A DNA stretch of 64,000 nucleotides from positions 248,001-312,000 of the forward strand of contig CAVRGJ010000001.1 of NCBI GenBank assembly GCA_963720705.1, written 5' to 3'. The notes beneath the pieces are model-generated. The model made no database searches, was not told the origin of the DNA, and was given only the letters and a program-made list of their open reading frames with translations. Below, piece by piece: positions 1-7,821 of the stretch (position 1 is its first letter; every line of letters begins with the position of its first letter). A program made the position numbers and the translations under genes. The DNA is from DASWJZ01 sp963720705 (GTDB taxonomy: Bacteria; Pseudomonadota; Alphaproteobacteria; Rhizobiales; Afifellaceae).

Positions 1-1578
1 CGCGCCCTCGCCCCACGGATTGTTGGCGGCGGCGCGCTTGCGGCTGAAGGCTTCGAAGATCCCGTAGAGGAAGATCAGCGCGCCGACGCCGGAGATGTAG
101 GAGCCCCAGGAGGAGACCATGTTCCAGCCCGCAAACGCGTCGGGATAATCGATATAGCGGCGCGGCATCCCGGCGACGCCGAGGAAGTGCTGCGGGAAGA
201 AGATGAGATTCACGCCGATGAAAGTGACCCAGAAATGCACCTTCCCGATCGTCTCGTTGTACATGTAGCCGGTCATCTTCGGGAACCAGTAGTACCAGCC
301 CGCAAAGATCGCGAAGACGGCGCCGAGCGACAGCACGTAATGGAAGTGCGCGACCACGAAATAGGTATCGTGCATGGAGCGGTCGAGCCCGGCATTGGCA
401 AGCTGAATGCCCGTCACGCCGCCGATCGTGAACAGGAAGATGAACCCGATCGCCCACAGCATCGGCGTGCGGAACGAGATCGAGCCGCCCCACATCGTCG
501 CGATCCAGGAGAATATCTTCACGCCTGTCGGCACGGCGATCACCATCGTGGCGAAGGTGAAATAGGCCTGCGTGTCGACGTCGATGCCGGTGGTGAACAT
601 GTGGTGGGCCCAGACGATGAAGCCGATCACCCCGATCGAAACCATCGCGTAGGCCATGCCGAGATAGCCGAACACCGGCTTCTTGGAGAAGGTGGAGACC
701 ACATGGCTGATCATGCCGAAGCCCGGCAGGATCAGGATGTAGACCTCCGGGTGCCCGAAGAACCAGAACAGGTGCTGGAACAGGATCGGATCGCCGCCGC
801 CGGACGGATTGAAGAACGTGGTGCCGAAATTGCGGTCGGTCAGGAGCATGGTGATGCCGCCCGCTAGCACCGGCAGCGAGAGAAGCAGCAGGAAAGCGGT
901 GACCAGGATCGACCACACGAAGAGCGGCATCTTGTGCAGCGTCATGCCCGGCGCGCGCATGTTGAAGATCGTGGTGATGAAGTTGATGGCGCCGAGGATC
1001 GAGGAGGCGCCGGCCAGGTGGATCGAGAGGATGGCGAAATCCATCGCGGGGCCGGGCTGGCCGGAGGTGGAGAACGGCGGGTAGAGCGTCCAGCCGCCGC
1101 CGGCGCCATAGCCGCCGGCCGGCCCTTCGACGAACATCGACGTCAGAAGCAGGAGGAAGGAGGGCGGCAACAGCCAGAACGAGATGTTGTTCATGCGCGG
1201 GAAGGCCATGTCCGGCGCGCCGATCTGGATCGGAACGAACCAATTGCCGAAGCCGCCGATCATCGCCGGCATGACCATGAAGAAGATCATGATCAGCCCG
1301 TGCGCCGTGGTGAACACGTTGTACATGTGCTTGCCGTAGTCGAGCGCTTCGCCCGCCGACACGCCGTAGACCATCTGCGCGAGGCCGCGGAAAATCTGGA
1401 TGCCCGGCTCCATCAGCTCGGCGCGCATGGCGACGGAAAGCGAAGCGCCGATGATCCCCGCGATGATCGCGAAGACCAGGTACATCGTGCCGATGTCCTT
1501 GTGGTTGGTCGCGTAGACGTAGCGCTTCCATCCGGTCGGATGAGCGGCATGCGCCTCGTGAACTGCTGCGTGGGCCAT
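1..1578 (-). CDS. ctaD: Cytochrome c oxidase subunit I (partial, C-terminus outside window)
   Basis: This is the heme-copper catalytic subunit of the aa3-type terminal oxidase in the inner membrane. It reduces oxygen with electrons from cytochrome c and pumps protons. Reading leftward from ATG 1578, the frame stays open to base 1 and gives about 526 residues of multi-span membrane protein. Visible family marks include TTAHGLIMIFF (heme a histidine), GHPEVYILILPG (CuB histidine and cross-linked tyrosine), WAHHMFTTG (two CuB histidines) and VVAHFHYVLS (heme ligands). About 20 C-terminal residues should lie beyond the left edge, judging from the family. It follows the subunit II gene by 35 bases on the same strand, the usual ctaC-ctaD order. 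The call is secure. Confidence 0.97.
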   Translation of the reverse strand, partial: MAHAAVHEAHAAHPTGWKRYVYATNHKDIGTMYLVFAIIAGIIGASLSVAMRAELMEPGIQIFRGLAQMVYGVSAGEALDYGKHMYNVFTTAHGLIMIFFMVMPAMIGGFGNWFVPIQIGAPDMAFPRMNNISFWLLPPSFLLLLTSMFVEGPAGGYGAGGGWTLYPPFSTSGQPGPAMDFAILSIHLAGASSILGAINFITTIFNMRAPGMTLHKMPLFVWSILVTAFLLLLSLPVLAGGITMLLTDRNFGTTFFNPSGGGDPILFQHLFWFFGHPEVYILILPGFGMISHVVSTFSKKPVFGYLGMAYAMVSIGVIGFIVWAHHMFTTGIDVDTQAYFTFATMVIAVPTGVKIFSWIATMWGGSISFRTPMLWAIGFIFLFTIGGVTGIQLANAGLDRSMHDTYFVVAHFHYVLSLGAVFAIFAGWYYWFPKMTGYMYNETIGKVHFWVTFIGVNLIFFPQHFLGVAGMPRRYIDYPDAFAGWNMVSSWGSYISGVGALIFLYGIFEAFSRKRAAANNPWGEGA

Positions 1579-1613
1579 CGTCGTCAGCTCCTGCGCTCTA
1601 TCCTTTGCCGTCC

Positions 1614-2534
1614 TCAGCGGGCGGCGAGCTTCTGTTCCTGCGTCGATTCGTCGATCGCGCGCGCCAGCGTCTGGTAGGCGCCGGGAAGATCGGATCCGGC
1701 CTGCGTGGCCCAGGCCCGGAACTGATCGGCGGACACCACCTTGATCTCGATCGGCATGAAGGCGTGATCCTTGCCGCAAAGCTCCGAGCACTGGCCGTAG
1801 AACGTGCCCTCGCGGTCGGCCTTGAAATAGGTTTCGTTCAAGCGCCCGGGCACCGCGTCCGCCTTCAGCCCGAAGGCCGGCATGGCGAAGGAGTGAATGG
1901 CATCGCCTTCGGCGGTCACCTGCACGCGCACGAAGGTGTCGACCGGCACGATCACCGGGTTGTCGACGGTCAGATTGCGAAGGTCGCCCTCCTTAAGCTG
2001 GTCGTCGGGGAGCGGCAGCATGAAGAGATCGATCGGCTGGGCGACGCCCATACCGGCGTTCTCATCGTCGTTCGCGTAGGAAACGTCCCAGGCCCATTGC
2101 ACGCCGGTGAACTTCACGGTCAGGTACTTCGCGGTCTTCGCGTCGTAGTCGGGGTAGAGTTTGGAGGGATCGTATTCGCCGTAGAGAAGCTTGAACGAGG
2201 GGATTGCGATCGCGATCAGGATGAAGACCGGGAGCACCGTCCACAGCACCTCGATCGTCGTGTTGTGCGTGACGCGCGAGGGCACCGGATTGGCACGCTC
2301 GTTGAAACGCAACATGCACCAGCCGATCAGGCCGAACACGAAGAGCACGATGACGGTGACGATGATCAGCGTGTAATTGCCGAACCACTCGATGTAGTCC
2401 ATCACCAGGGAGGCCGGGTTCTGAAAGCTCATCTGCCAATCGAAGGCGCCGTCGGGGCGCCCCTCGGCCAAGGCCAAGCCGCCACCCGCCACAAGCCACG
2501 CAAGAGCCGCGATCAGTCTCGTCGCAACCGCCAT
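1614..2534 (-). CDS. ctaC: Cytochrome c oxidase subunit II
   Basis: This 306-residue protein carries the binuclear CuA centre that accepts electrons from cytochrome c on the periplasmic side. A cleavable signal (residues about 1-23, ending LALAEG) is followed by two membrane helices and a cupredoxin domain. The CuA ligands are visible as HSFAMPAF and YGQCSELCGKDHAFM, with both cysteines, the second histidine and the methionine present. The ATG at 2534 begins the signal peptide. It lies upstream of subunit I and is probably cotranscribed with it. Length and motifs are normal for alphaproteobacteria. Confidence 0.97.
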   Translation of the reverse strand: MAVATRLIAALAWLVAGGGLALAEGRPDGAFDWQMSFQNPASLVMDYIEWFGNYTLIIVTVIVLFVFGLIGWCMLRFNERANPVPSRVTHNTTIEVLWTVLPVFILIAIAIPSFKLLYGEYDPSKLYPDYDAKTAKYLTVKFTGVQWAWDVSYANDDENAGMGVAQPIDLFMLPLPDDQLKEGDLRNLTVDNPVIVPVDTFVRVQVTAEGDAIHSFAMPAFGLKADAVPGRLNETYFKADREGTFYGQCSELCGKDHAFMPIEIKVVSADQFRAWATQAGSDLPGAYQTLARAIDESTQEQKLAAR

Positions 2535-2728
2535 GGATCAGTAACTCCGCCTTGCGGACCCCGCGCCCCCGGGCAAGCCACCGAGCCGTCGATGCCGGAT
2601 CGCCCGCGCGCCGTCCGCTAGTGCCCGAGTAACCCAGTCGGCCCCGCCACGCAACGCGCAAGCCGGTGGTATTATGCGGCAAATTGCGCGCGCGAGAACG
2701 GCCTTCGACGGCGTCTCCGGCCCTTTTC

Positions 2729-2756
2729 TTGACACTTAGGACCGCTCTGCTAGGGC
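2729..2756 (+). promoter_or_regulatory. Possible sigma-70 type promoter of the IalB-like gene
   Basis: CTTGACA at 2728-2734 matches a -35 box well. About 16 bases later comes a poor -10 candidate at 2751-2756 (TAGGGC). It sits about 60 bases upstream of the GTG start at 2818, inside the divergent gap between ctaC and this gene. The -10 is weak, so the assignment is tentative. Confidence 0.35.
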
Positions 2757-2817
2757 TTCGTCGTGCCTGCAACCGGCGTTCACGTCGCGAAGCGGCCGAC
2801 CGCTTCCGGAGGCATCC

Positions 2818-3306
2818 GTGCATCGCTTCGTATTGTTGCTCACTTTCCTGCTTCTCATTCCGGCCCAGGCCGCGGCGCAGGGCGAGGTCAAATCCAAGCA
2901 CGGCGACTGGGATCTGCGCTGCGACACGCCGGCCGGCTCAACGACGCAGCAATGCGTGATCATGCAGTTCGTGACCGCTCAGGACCGAGAGAATGTCGGC
3001 CTCTCCGTCGTCGTCATGAAGACGGCGGACAAGCAGGCGCGCATCTTGCGCGTGCTCGCGCCGCTCGGCGTTCTCCTGCCGCGCGGGCTCGGCTTGAGGA
3101 TCGACAACACCGACATGGGAACGACCGGGTTCATCCGCTGCCTGCCGAACGGCTGCGTCTCCGAAGTGCTCATGGACGACCAGCTCATTCAGCAGCTGCG
3201 GACCGGCAAGCAGGCGATGTTCATCATCTTCCAGACGCCGGAAGAAGGCATCGGCGTGCCGATTTCGCTTGCCGGATTCGGCGAAGGGTTCGACGCTCTT
3301 CCCTGA
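2818..3306 (+). CDS. Invasion-associated locus B (IalB) family secreted protein
   Basis: This 162-residue protein has an N-terminal signal peptide (residues about 1-21, ending AQAAAQG). The mature part resembles the IalB family: a KHGDWDLRCDTP opening, paired cysteines (CDTPAGSTTQQC and CLPNGC), and a C-terminal part with IPISLAGF-like spacing. IalB of Bartonella is linked to erythrocyte invasion, but the family is widespread in free-living Hyphomicrobiales and its role there is unknown. The start is GTG at 2818, preceded by a good GGAGG six bases upstream. It diverges from ctaC. No claim of virulence should be read into the name. Confidence 0.8.
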   Translation: MHRFVLLLTFLLLIPAQAAAQGEVKSKHGDWDLRCDTPAGSTTQQCVIMQFVTAQDRENVGLSVVVMKTADKQARILRVLAPLGVLLPRGLGLRIDNTDMGTTGFIRCLPNGCVSEVLMDDQLIQQLRTGKQAMFIIFQTPEEGIGVPISLAGFGEGFDALP

Positions 3307-3357
3307 GCCTCCGGCTTCCGCCGGACGGCGTGCCCGGCGTTGAGGACGGCGACAGGC

Positions 3358-5154
3358 ATGCTTGACGCATCTGGCGACTACGGCTTCGCCTTCGCCGAGC
3401 CGCTGATCCTGCTCTTTGCTTCGGTGGTGGGCGTCGCGCTGTCGCGGCGGCTCGGCCTCGGCTCGGTGCTCGGCTATCTCGCCGCCGGGGTCGTGATAGG
3501 GCCTGTCGCGCGGCTCATTACCGGCGCGCAGGAGATCATGCAGGTTGCCGAACTCGGCATCGTGATGTTCCTGTTCATCATCGGGCTGGAGCTGAAGCCG
3601 GCGCGTCTTTGGGCGATGCGCACCGACATTTTCGGGTTCGGCTTTGCGCAGGTTTTTGTCACCGGCGCGATCCTCACTGCGATCTTCGACCTTGCCGGCT
3701 GGCGCATCGAGCCCGCCATCATCATCGGTTTCGGCCTTGCGATGTCGTCGACCGCCTTCGGCATGCAGGTGCTGACCGAACGCAGCGACCTCGTGACGCC
3801 CTACGGCCAGAAGGCGACGGCGGCGCTCCTCTTCCAGGACCTCGCCATCGTGCCGCTCCTCGCCGTCGTGCCGATGCTTGCGCCGGGCGGGGCGCGATTC
3901 GGCGCAGGCGGCCCGCGCGATATCCTTGAGGCGGTCGGCGCGCTCGCGGTGCTGCTGCTTAGCGGGCGCTATTTGCTCAACCCATTCTTCCGCGTTCTCG
4001 CGCTGACGCGAGCCCGCGAGGTGATGACGGCAGCCGCGCTTCTGGTGGTACTCGGCGCCGCGGCGCTCATGGAATTCGCCGGCCTTTCGATGGCGATGGG
4101 CGCCTTCCTCGCCGGTTTGATGCTGGCCAATTCGGCCTTTCGCCACGAGCTCGAAGCGGACATCGAACCCTTCCGCGGCATTCTCTTCGGCCTCTTCTTC
4201 GTCGCCGTCGGCATGGCCATCAACCCGGACTACCTGCTGCAAAGCTGGTGGCAGATCGGGCTTGCCGTGATCGTGGTGATGAGCGTCAAGGCGGTGCTGC
4301 TCTACGGGCTCGCGCGGCTCTTCCGCGCATCGCACAACGACGCCGTCAGGATCGCGCTGCTGCTGCCGCAGGCGGGAGAATTCGCCTTCGTGCTCTTCGC
4401 CTCGGCTTCGGCGGTCAGAGCGCTGTGGCCGTCCGAAACCGCCTTCGTCGCCGGCATCGTGACGGTGACGATGGCGCTGACCCCGCTCTCTTTCATGCTG
4501 GAGCGCTTTCTCCTCACCAAAGAGGAGGAAGAGACGATGGAGGAGGATTTCGAGGGCGCCGGCGGACAGGTTCTCATCATCGGCTTCGGCCGCTTCGGGC
4601 AGATCGTCAGCCAGGTCGTGCTGGCACAGCACGTCGACACGACGCTCATCGACTTGAGCGCGGAGCGCGTGCGTCAGGCGTCGCGCTTCGGCTTCCGCAT
4701 CTATTTCGGCGACGGAACGCGGCGCGACGTGCTGAAGGCAGCCGGCGCGGAGCAGGCGGCCGTCATCTGCGTCTGCGTGGCAAAGCCGGACGTTTCGAAC
4801 CGAATCGTCGAGATGGTCATGTCCGAATTCCCCAATGCCCGCCTCTTCGTGCGCTCCTACGACCGAGCGCACACGCTCGCGCTTCGCGCCAAGGGCATCA
4901 ACTACGAAATCCGCGAAACCTTCGAATCGGCGCTCGCATTCGGCACCGAGACACTGCGCGGATTGGGCCTCGGGGCCGACGAAGCCGCTACCATCGCCCA
5001 GGAGGTCCGCCGCCGCGACGAGGAGCGGCTCGAGGAGCAACTTGGCGGCGATACCGGCGCCGGCGTCGAGGCGCTTAGACCGGGCGACGTGAAGCCTGAG
5101 CCGCTCACGCCGCCGGTGCGACGCGAAGGCGCGCGGCACGAGGCTGCCGAATGA
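3358..5154 (+). CDS. Kef-type monovalent cation:proton antiporter with RCK N domain
   Basis: This 598-residue inner-membrane protein belongs to the CPA2 family (KefB/KefC/YbaL type), which exports potassium in exchange for protons. Residues 1 to about 390 form the hydrophobic antiporter domain, with GLGSVLGYLAAGVVIGP near the start and a TAALLFQDLAIVP stretch. A RCK/TrkA-N nucleotide-binding domain follows from about residue 405, with the Rossmann motif GFGRFGQ near 409. ATG 3358 is chosen. A TTG at 3340 would add six residues but has no better ribosome site. The C-terminal tail is acidic then basic and probably disordered. The exact ion and any glutathione control cannot be read from the sequence. 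Confidence 0.9.
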   Translation: MLDASGDYGFAFAEPLILLFASVVGVALSRRLGLGSVLGYLAAGVVIGPVARLITGAQEIMQVAELGIVMFLFIIGLELKPARLWAMRTDIFGFGFAQVFVTGAILTAIFDLAGWRIEPAIIIGFGLAMSSTAFGMQVLTERSDLVTPYGQKATAALLFQDLAIVPLLAVVPMLAPGGARFGAGGPRDILEAVGALAVLLLSGRYLLNPFFRVLALTRAREVMTAAALLVVLGAAALMEFAGLSMAMGAFLAGLMLANSAFRHELEADIEPFRGILFGLFFVAVGMAINPDYLLQSWWQIGLAVIVVMSVKAVLLYGLARLFRASHNDAVRIALLLPQAGEFAFVLFASASAVRALWPSETAFVAGIVTVTMALTPLSFMLERFLLTKEEEETMEEDFEGAGGQVLIIGFGRFGQIVSQVVLAQHVDTTLIDLSAERVRQASRFGFRIYFGDGTRRDVLKAAGAEQAAVICVCVAKPDVSNRIVEMVMSEFPNARLFVRSYDRAHTLALRAKGINYEIRETFESALAFGTETLRGLGLGADEAATIAQEVRRRDEERLEEQLGGDTGAGVEALRPGDVKPEPLTPPVRREGARHEAAE

Positions 5155-5200
5155 TCAGCAGACGCTTGGCCGCAGGCAACGCGCTGGCTAAAAGGCTCGG

Positions 5201-5422
5201 ATGAACAGGCACGAATTCGTCGGCCGCGACGGCGAGGCGCGGCTCCGCTACCTCGACAGCGACTTCCAGGTCGTGGCGCCCGGGACTTACGTGACCTGCG
5301 CGGTCACCGGGAAACGCATACCGCTTTCCGAGCTTCGCTATTGGAGCGTCGACCGCCAGGAGGCCTACGCCGACGCGGCGGCTTCGCTCAAGCGGGAACT
5401 TTCTCTTCGTCGCGGGAAGTGA
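5201..5422 (+). CDS. DUF2093 domain protein
   Basis: This small soluble protein of 73 residues matches the DUF2093 family throughout: LRYLDSDFQVV, GTYVTCAVTGKRIPL, then ELRYWSVDRQEAY. The family is largely confined to Hyphomicrobiales and usually sits beside lpxK, as here. Its function is unknown. The paired CAVTG and LRYWS motifs suggest a compact fold; only one cysteine is present. The last 35 bases overlap the convergent lpxK 3' end. Confidence 0.88.
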   Translation: MNRHEFVGRDGEARLRYLDSDFQVVAPGTYVTCAVTGKRIPLSELRYWSVDRQEAYADAAASLKRELSLRRGK

Positions 5423-6449
5423 CCGACCTCGGGCGATAGGCGCTCGCATGCGTCGCGACCGCATCGGTGATGAGCGCGATCAGCCGCCGCGGCTCCTCGA
5501 AGCTGACGCGCACCGGGAACGTCTCCGTCGCAGCGGCAAGCCGCGCCGCCGCATCGCCGCCGCCGTTTAAGCGAACGCGATCCTTCTCGGTCGTTATCGG
5601 CACGAGATCGCGGCCTTTCGCTTCCTTCAGAATCGCCTCGCAGTCGGAGGCGGTGAAAAGATGGTGGTCGGGGAAGCTCATCGTGTGCCCGACCGTCGCC
5701 CCGGCAGCGGCCAGTGCCTTGTAGAACTTTGGCGGGTCGCCGATGCCGGCGAAGGCGAGATAGGGACGGCGCTTCAGCCCGCGCTTGCGCGCCGGGGCGG
5801 AGAATGCCCGCAGCGTCGGCCGTCCGGCGCGGGCGGCGACGCGTACCGCGCGGCCGCCGCTCCCCTCGCCGAGCACGACGAGTGCATCGGCCATGCGGAT
5901 CTGCGCGGCAAGCGGTGCGCGGAGCGGCCCGGCGGGGAACACCAGCCCGTTGCCGATGCCGCGATCAGAGTCGATCACCACGAGCGAAAAATTCTTGCGC
6001 AGCGACGCATTCTGGAAGCCGTCATCCATCACCACGACGTCGGCGCCGAGCTGCGCGAGCAGCTTTGCACCGCTCGGCCGGTCGGCGGCAATGACGGTCG
6101 GCGCGAACTGCGCAAGAAGCAGCGCCTCGTCGCCGACTTCGGCGGCGGTGTGGATTCCGACCGATACGCAAAGCGGTCCGCGCTCGTGCCCGCCGTAACC
6201 GCGCGTCAGGAAACCGGGATTGAGCCTCAGCTTGCGGCAGACGCTTGCCACTTCAAGCGCGGTCGGCGTCTTGCCGGCGCCGCCGACGACGAGGTTCCCG
6301 ACGCAGATGACCGGGACGTCAAGCGTTACGCCCGGCCGGGCCATCAAGCGGCTGCTGATCTGGCCGTAGATAACGCCGAGCGGCGCCAGCGCGAGACCAG
6401 CGACGGGGTGGCGGCGCCACCAGAAGTCAGGGGCGCGGGGAAGCTTCAT
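5388..6449 (-). CDS. lpxK: Tetraacyldisaccharide 4'-kinase
   Basis: LpxK phosphorylates the 4' position of the lipid A disaccharide at the cytoplasmic face of the inner membrane. The 353-residue product has an N-terminal hydrophobic anchor. It also has the P-loop-like GNLVVGGAGKTPTALEV near residue 52, LTRGYGG, and the MDDGFQN motif with its catalytic and metal-binding aspartates. ATG 6449 is preferred to a TTG four codons upstream. The start overlaps the end of waaA by 23 bases, so translation is probably coupled. Upstream genes in the same direction are waaA and an MsbA-like flippase, forming a lipid A cluster. Confidence 0.95.
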   Translation of the reverse strand: MKLPRAPDFWWRRHPVAGLALAPLGVIYGQISSRLMARPGVTLDVPVICVGNLVVGGAGKTPTALEVASVCRKLRLNPGFLTRGYGGHERGPLCVSVGIHTAAEVGDEALLLAQFAPTVIAADRPSGAKLLAQLGADVVVMDDGFQNASLRKNFSLVVIDSDRGIGNGLVFPAGPLRAPLAAQIRMADALVVLGEGSGGRAVRVAARAGRPTLRAFSAPARKRGLKRRPYLAFAGIGDPPKFYKALAAAGATVGHTMSFPDHHLFTASDCEAILKEAKGRDLVPITTEKDRVRLNGGGDAAARLAAATETFPVRVSFEEPRRLIALITDAVATHASAYRPRSVTSRDEEKVPA

Positions 6450-7821
6450 CGGGAAGGCCAAGCTGCGCGAGGTAAGGCTGGAGCGCGCCGAGCGTGCGCT
6501 CCAATGCGCCGCCGAACCGCTCGACGCAGGCGCGCGCCTCCCGCGTCAGGCGATCGCGTTCGGCGGGATGGTCGATCAGGCGGCTGACCGCGGCGGCGAG
6601 CGTCTCGGCATCTTCAACCGCAGTGACGGCACCGGCCGCGAGCAGCGCGTCGTAGACGTCGCGGAAATTGCCGACGTGCCCGCCATGCAGGATGGGCACG
6701 AGAAGCTTCGCCGGCTCAATCGGGTTCTGGCCGCCATGCGGCACCATGGAGCCGCCGAGGAAAGCGAAGTCGGCGACCCGATACCAAAGCCCCATCTCGC
6801 CGATCGTGTCGGCGAGATAGACATCCGTCTTGGCGTCGATCGGCTCACCCTTGGAACGGCGGCTGAACGACAGCCCGGCGGCGGCGATCTCGGCGGCGAC
6901 CGCGTCGCCGCGCTCCGGATGCCTCGGAGCAATGACGGTCAGCAGCCGTATCCCCTGAAACACGAGCTGCGCATGGGCGGCGATCACCGCCGTCTCCTCG
7001 CCGCGATGCGTGCTTGCCGCGACGAGCACCGGGCGCGCGCCGATCGCCTGCTTGAGCGCGGCAACCGCCGCATCGTCGGCCGGCGGCGGCGGCGCATCAA
7101 ATTTCAGATTGCCGCAGACGACGACGCGGCTCGCCCCAAGCGCCCTCAGCCGCTCCGCGTCGGCAAGGGTCTGCGCAAGAAAGAGGTCGGCCCGCCCGAT
7201 CACGGCGCGCGCCAGCGGCGCTACCGTGCTCCATGCCCTAAACGAACGCTCCGACATGCGCGCGTTGACGACCGCGAGCGGCAGTGCACGCCGGCGCAGC
7301 GTGCGCAGCATCGTTGGCCAAAGCTCCGATTCGGCAAAAAGGGCGAGGCCCGGATGCCAATAATCGAGGAAGCGGCCGACCGAGGCCGGCGTATCGATAG
7401 GAACGAACTGGTGTATGGCGCCGTCAGGAAGCCGCCCCTTCGCAACCTCGGCGGCGGTGACGGTTCCCGTCGTGAGGAGCACCGCCGAGCCGAGCCCGAT
7501 CAGGCGGCCGACCAAGGGCACTGCCGCGACCGTCTCGCCGACGCTTGCCGCATGCACCCAGATAAGCGGCCCCGCCGGGCGGGCGCGGCCCGCCACCCCG
7601 AACCGTTCGCCGCGCCGTGCGCCGTCCTCCTTGCCCTCCCGTTCCCGCAGCCTGAGCGCCGCGCCAACGACGGGCGCCGCCAGCCGGCCGGCGGCGCCAT
7701 AGAGCGCCAACGCGGCCTCGCCGAGGAGCCCGCCCGGGTTCCGACCGGCGGTGATTTCACGCTCCGACAAGCGGGGACTGCGGTTCGTCGTGAAGGAGCT
7801 GAGTCTTGACCATGCGTGCAT
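6427..7821 (-). CDS. waaA: 3-deoxy-D-manno-octulosonic acid (Kdo) transferase
   Basis: WaaA (KdtA) adds Kdo residues from CMP-Kdo to lipid IVA at the inner membrane. The product shows the typical N-terminal hydrophobic segment (ALALYGAAGRLAAPVV). WVHAASVGETVAAVPL follows, then LTTGTVTAAEV, and a GT-B C-terminal half with LGGSMVPHGGQNPIEPA. Start choice is uncertain. ATG 7821 is annotated; a TTG at 7842 would be longer. A TTG at 7770 would match the usual family length best and would overlap the upstream ABC gene by only 14 bases. The core identity is secure. Confidence 0.93.
   Translation of the reverse strand: MHAWSRLSSFTTNRSPRLSEREITAGRNPGGLLGEAALALYGAAGRLAAPVVGAALRLREREGKEDGARRGERFGVAGRARPAGPLIWVHAASVGETVAAVPLVGRLIGLGSAVLLTTGTVTAAEVAKGRLPDGAIHQFVPIDTPASVGRFLDYWHPGLALFAESELWPTMLRTLRRRALPLAVVNARMSERSFRAWSTVAPLARAVIGRADLFLAQTLADAERLRALGASRVVVCGNLKFDAPPPPADDAAVAALKQAIGARPVLVAASTHRGEETAVIAAHAQLVFQGIRLLTVIAPRHPERGDAVAAEIAAAGLSFSRRSKGEPIDAKTDVYLADTIGEMGLWYRVADFAFLGGSMVPHGGQNPIEPAKLLVPILHGGHVGNFRDVYDALLAAGAVTAVEDAETLAAAVSRLIDHPAERDRLTREARACVERFGGALERTLGALQPYLAQLGLPDEASPRP

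Noticed and set aside
2938..5139. Very long open frame (about 730 codons) opposite the Kef antiporter gene
   Set aside because: It is rich in Arg, Glu, His and Asp, as expected of the complement of GC-rich coding DNA. It shows no family motif, and the sense frame is a clear antiporter.
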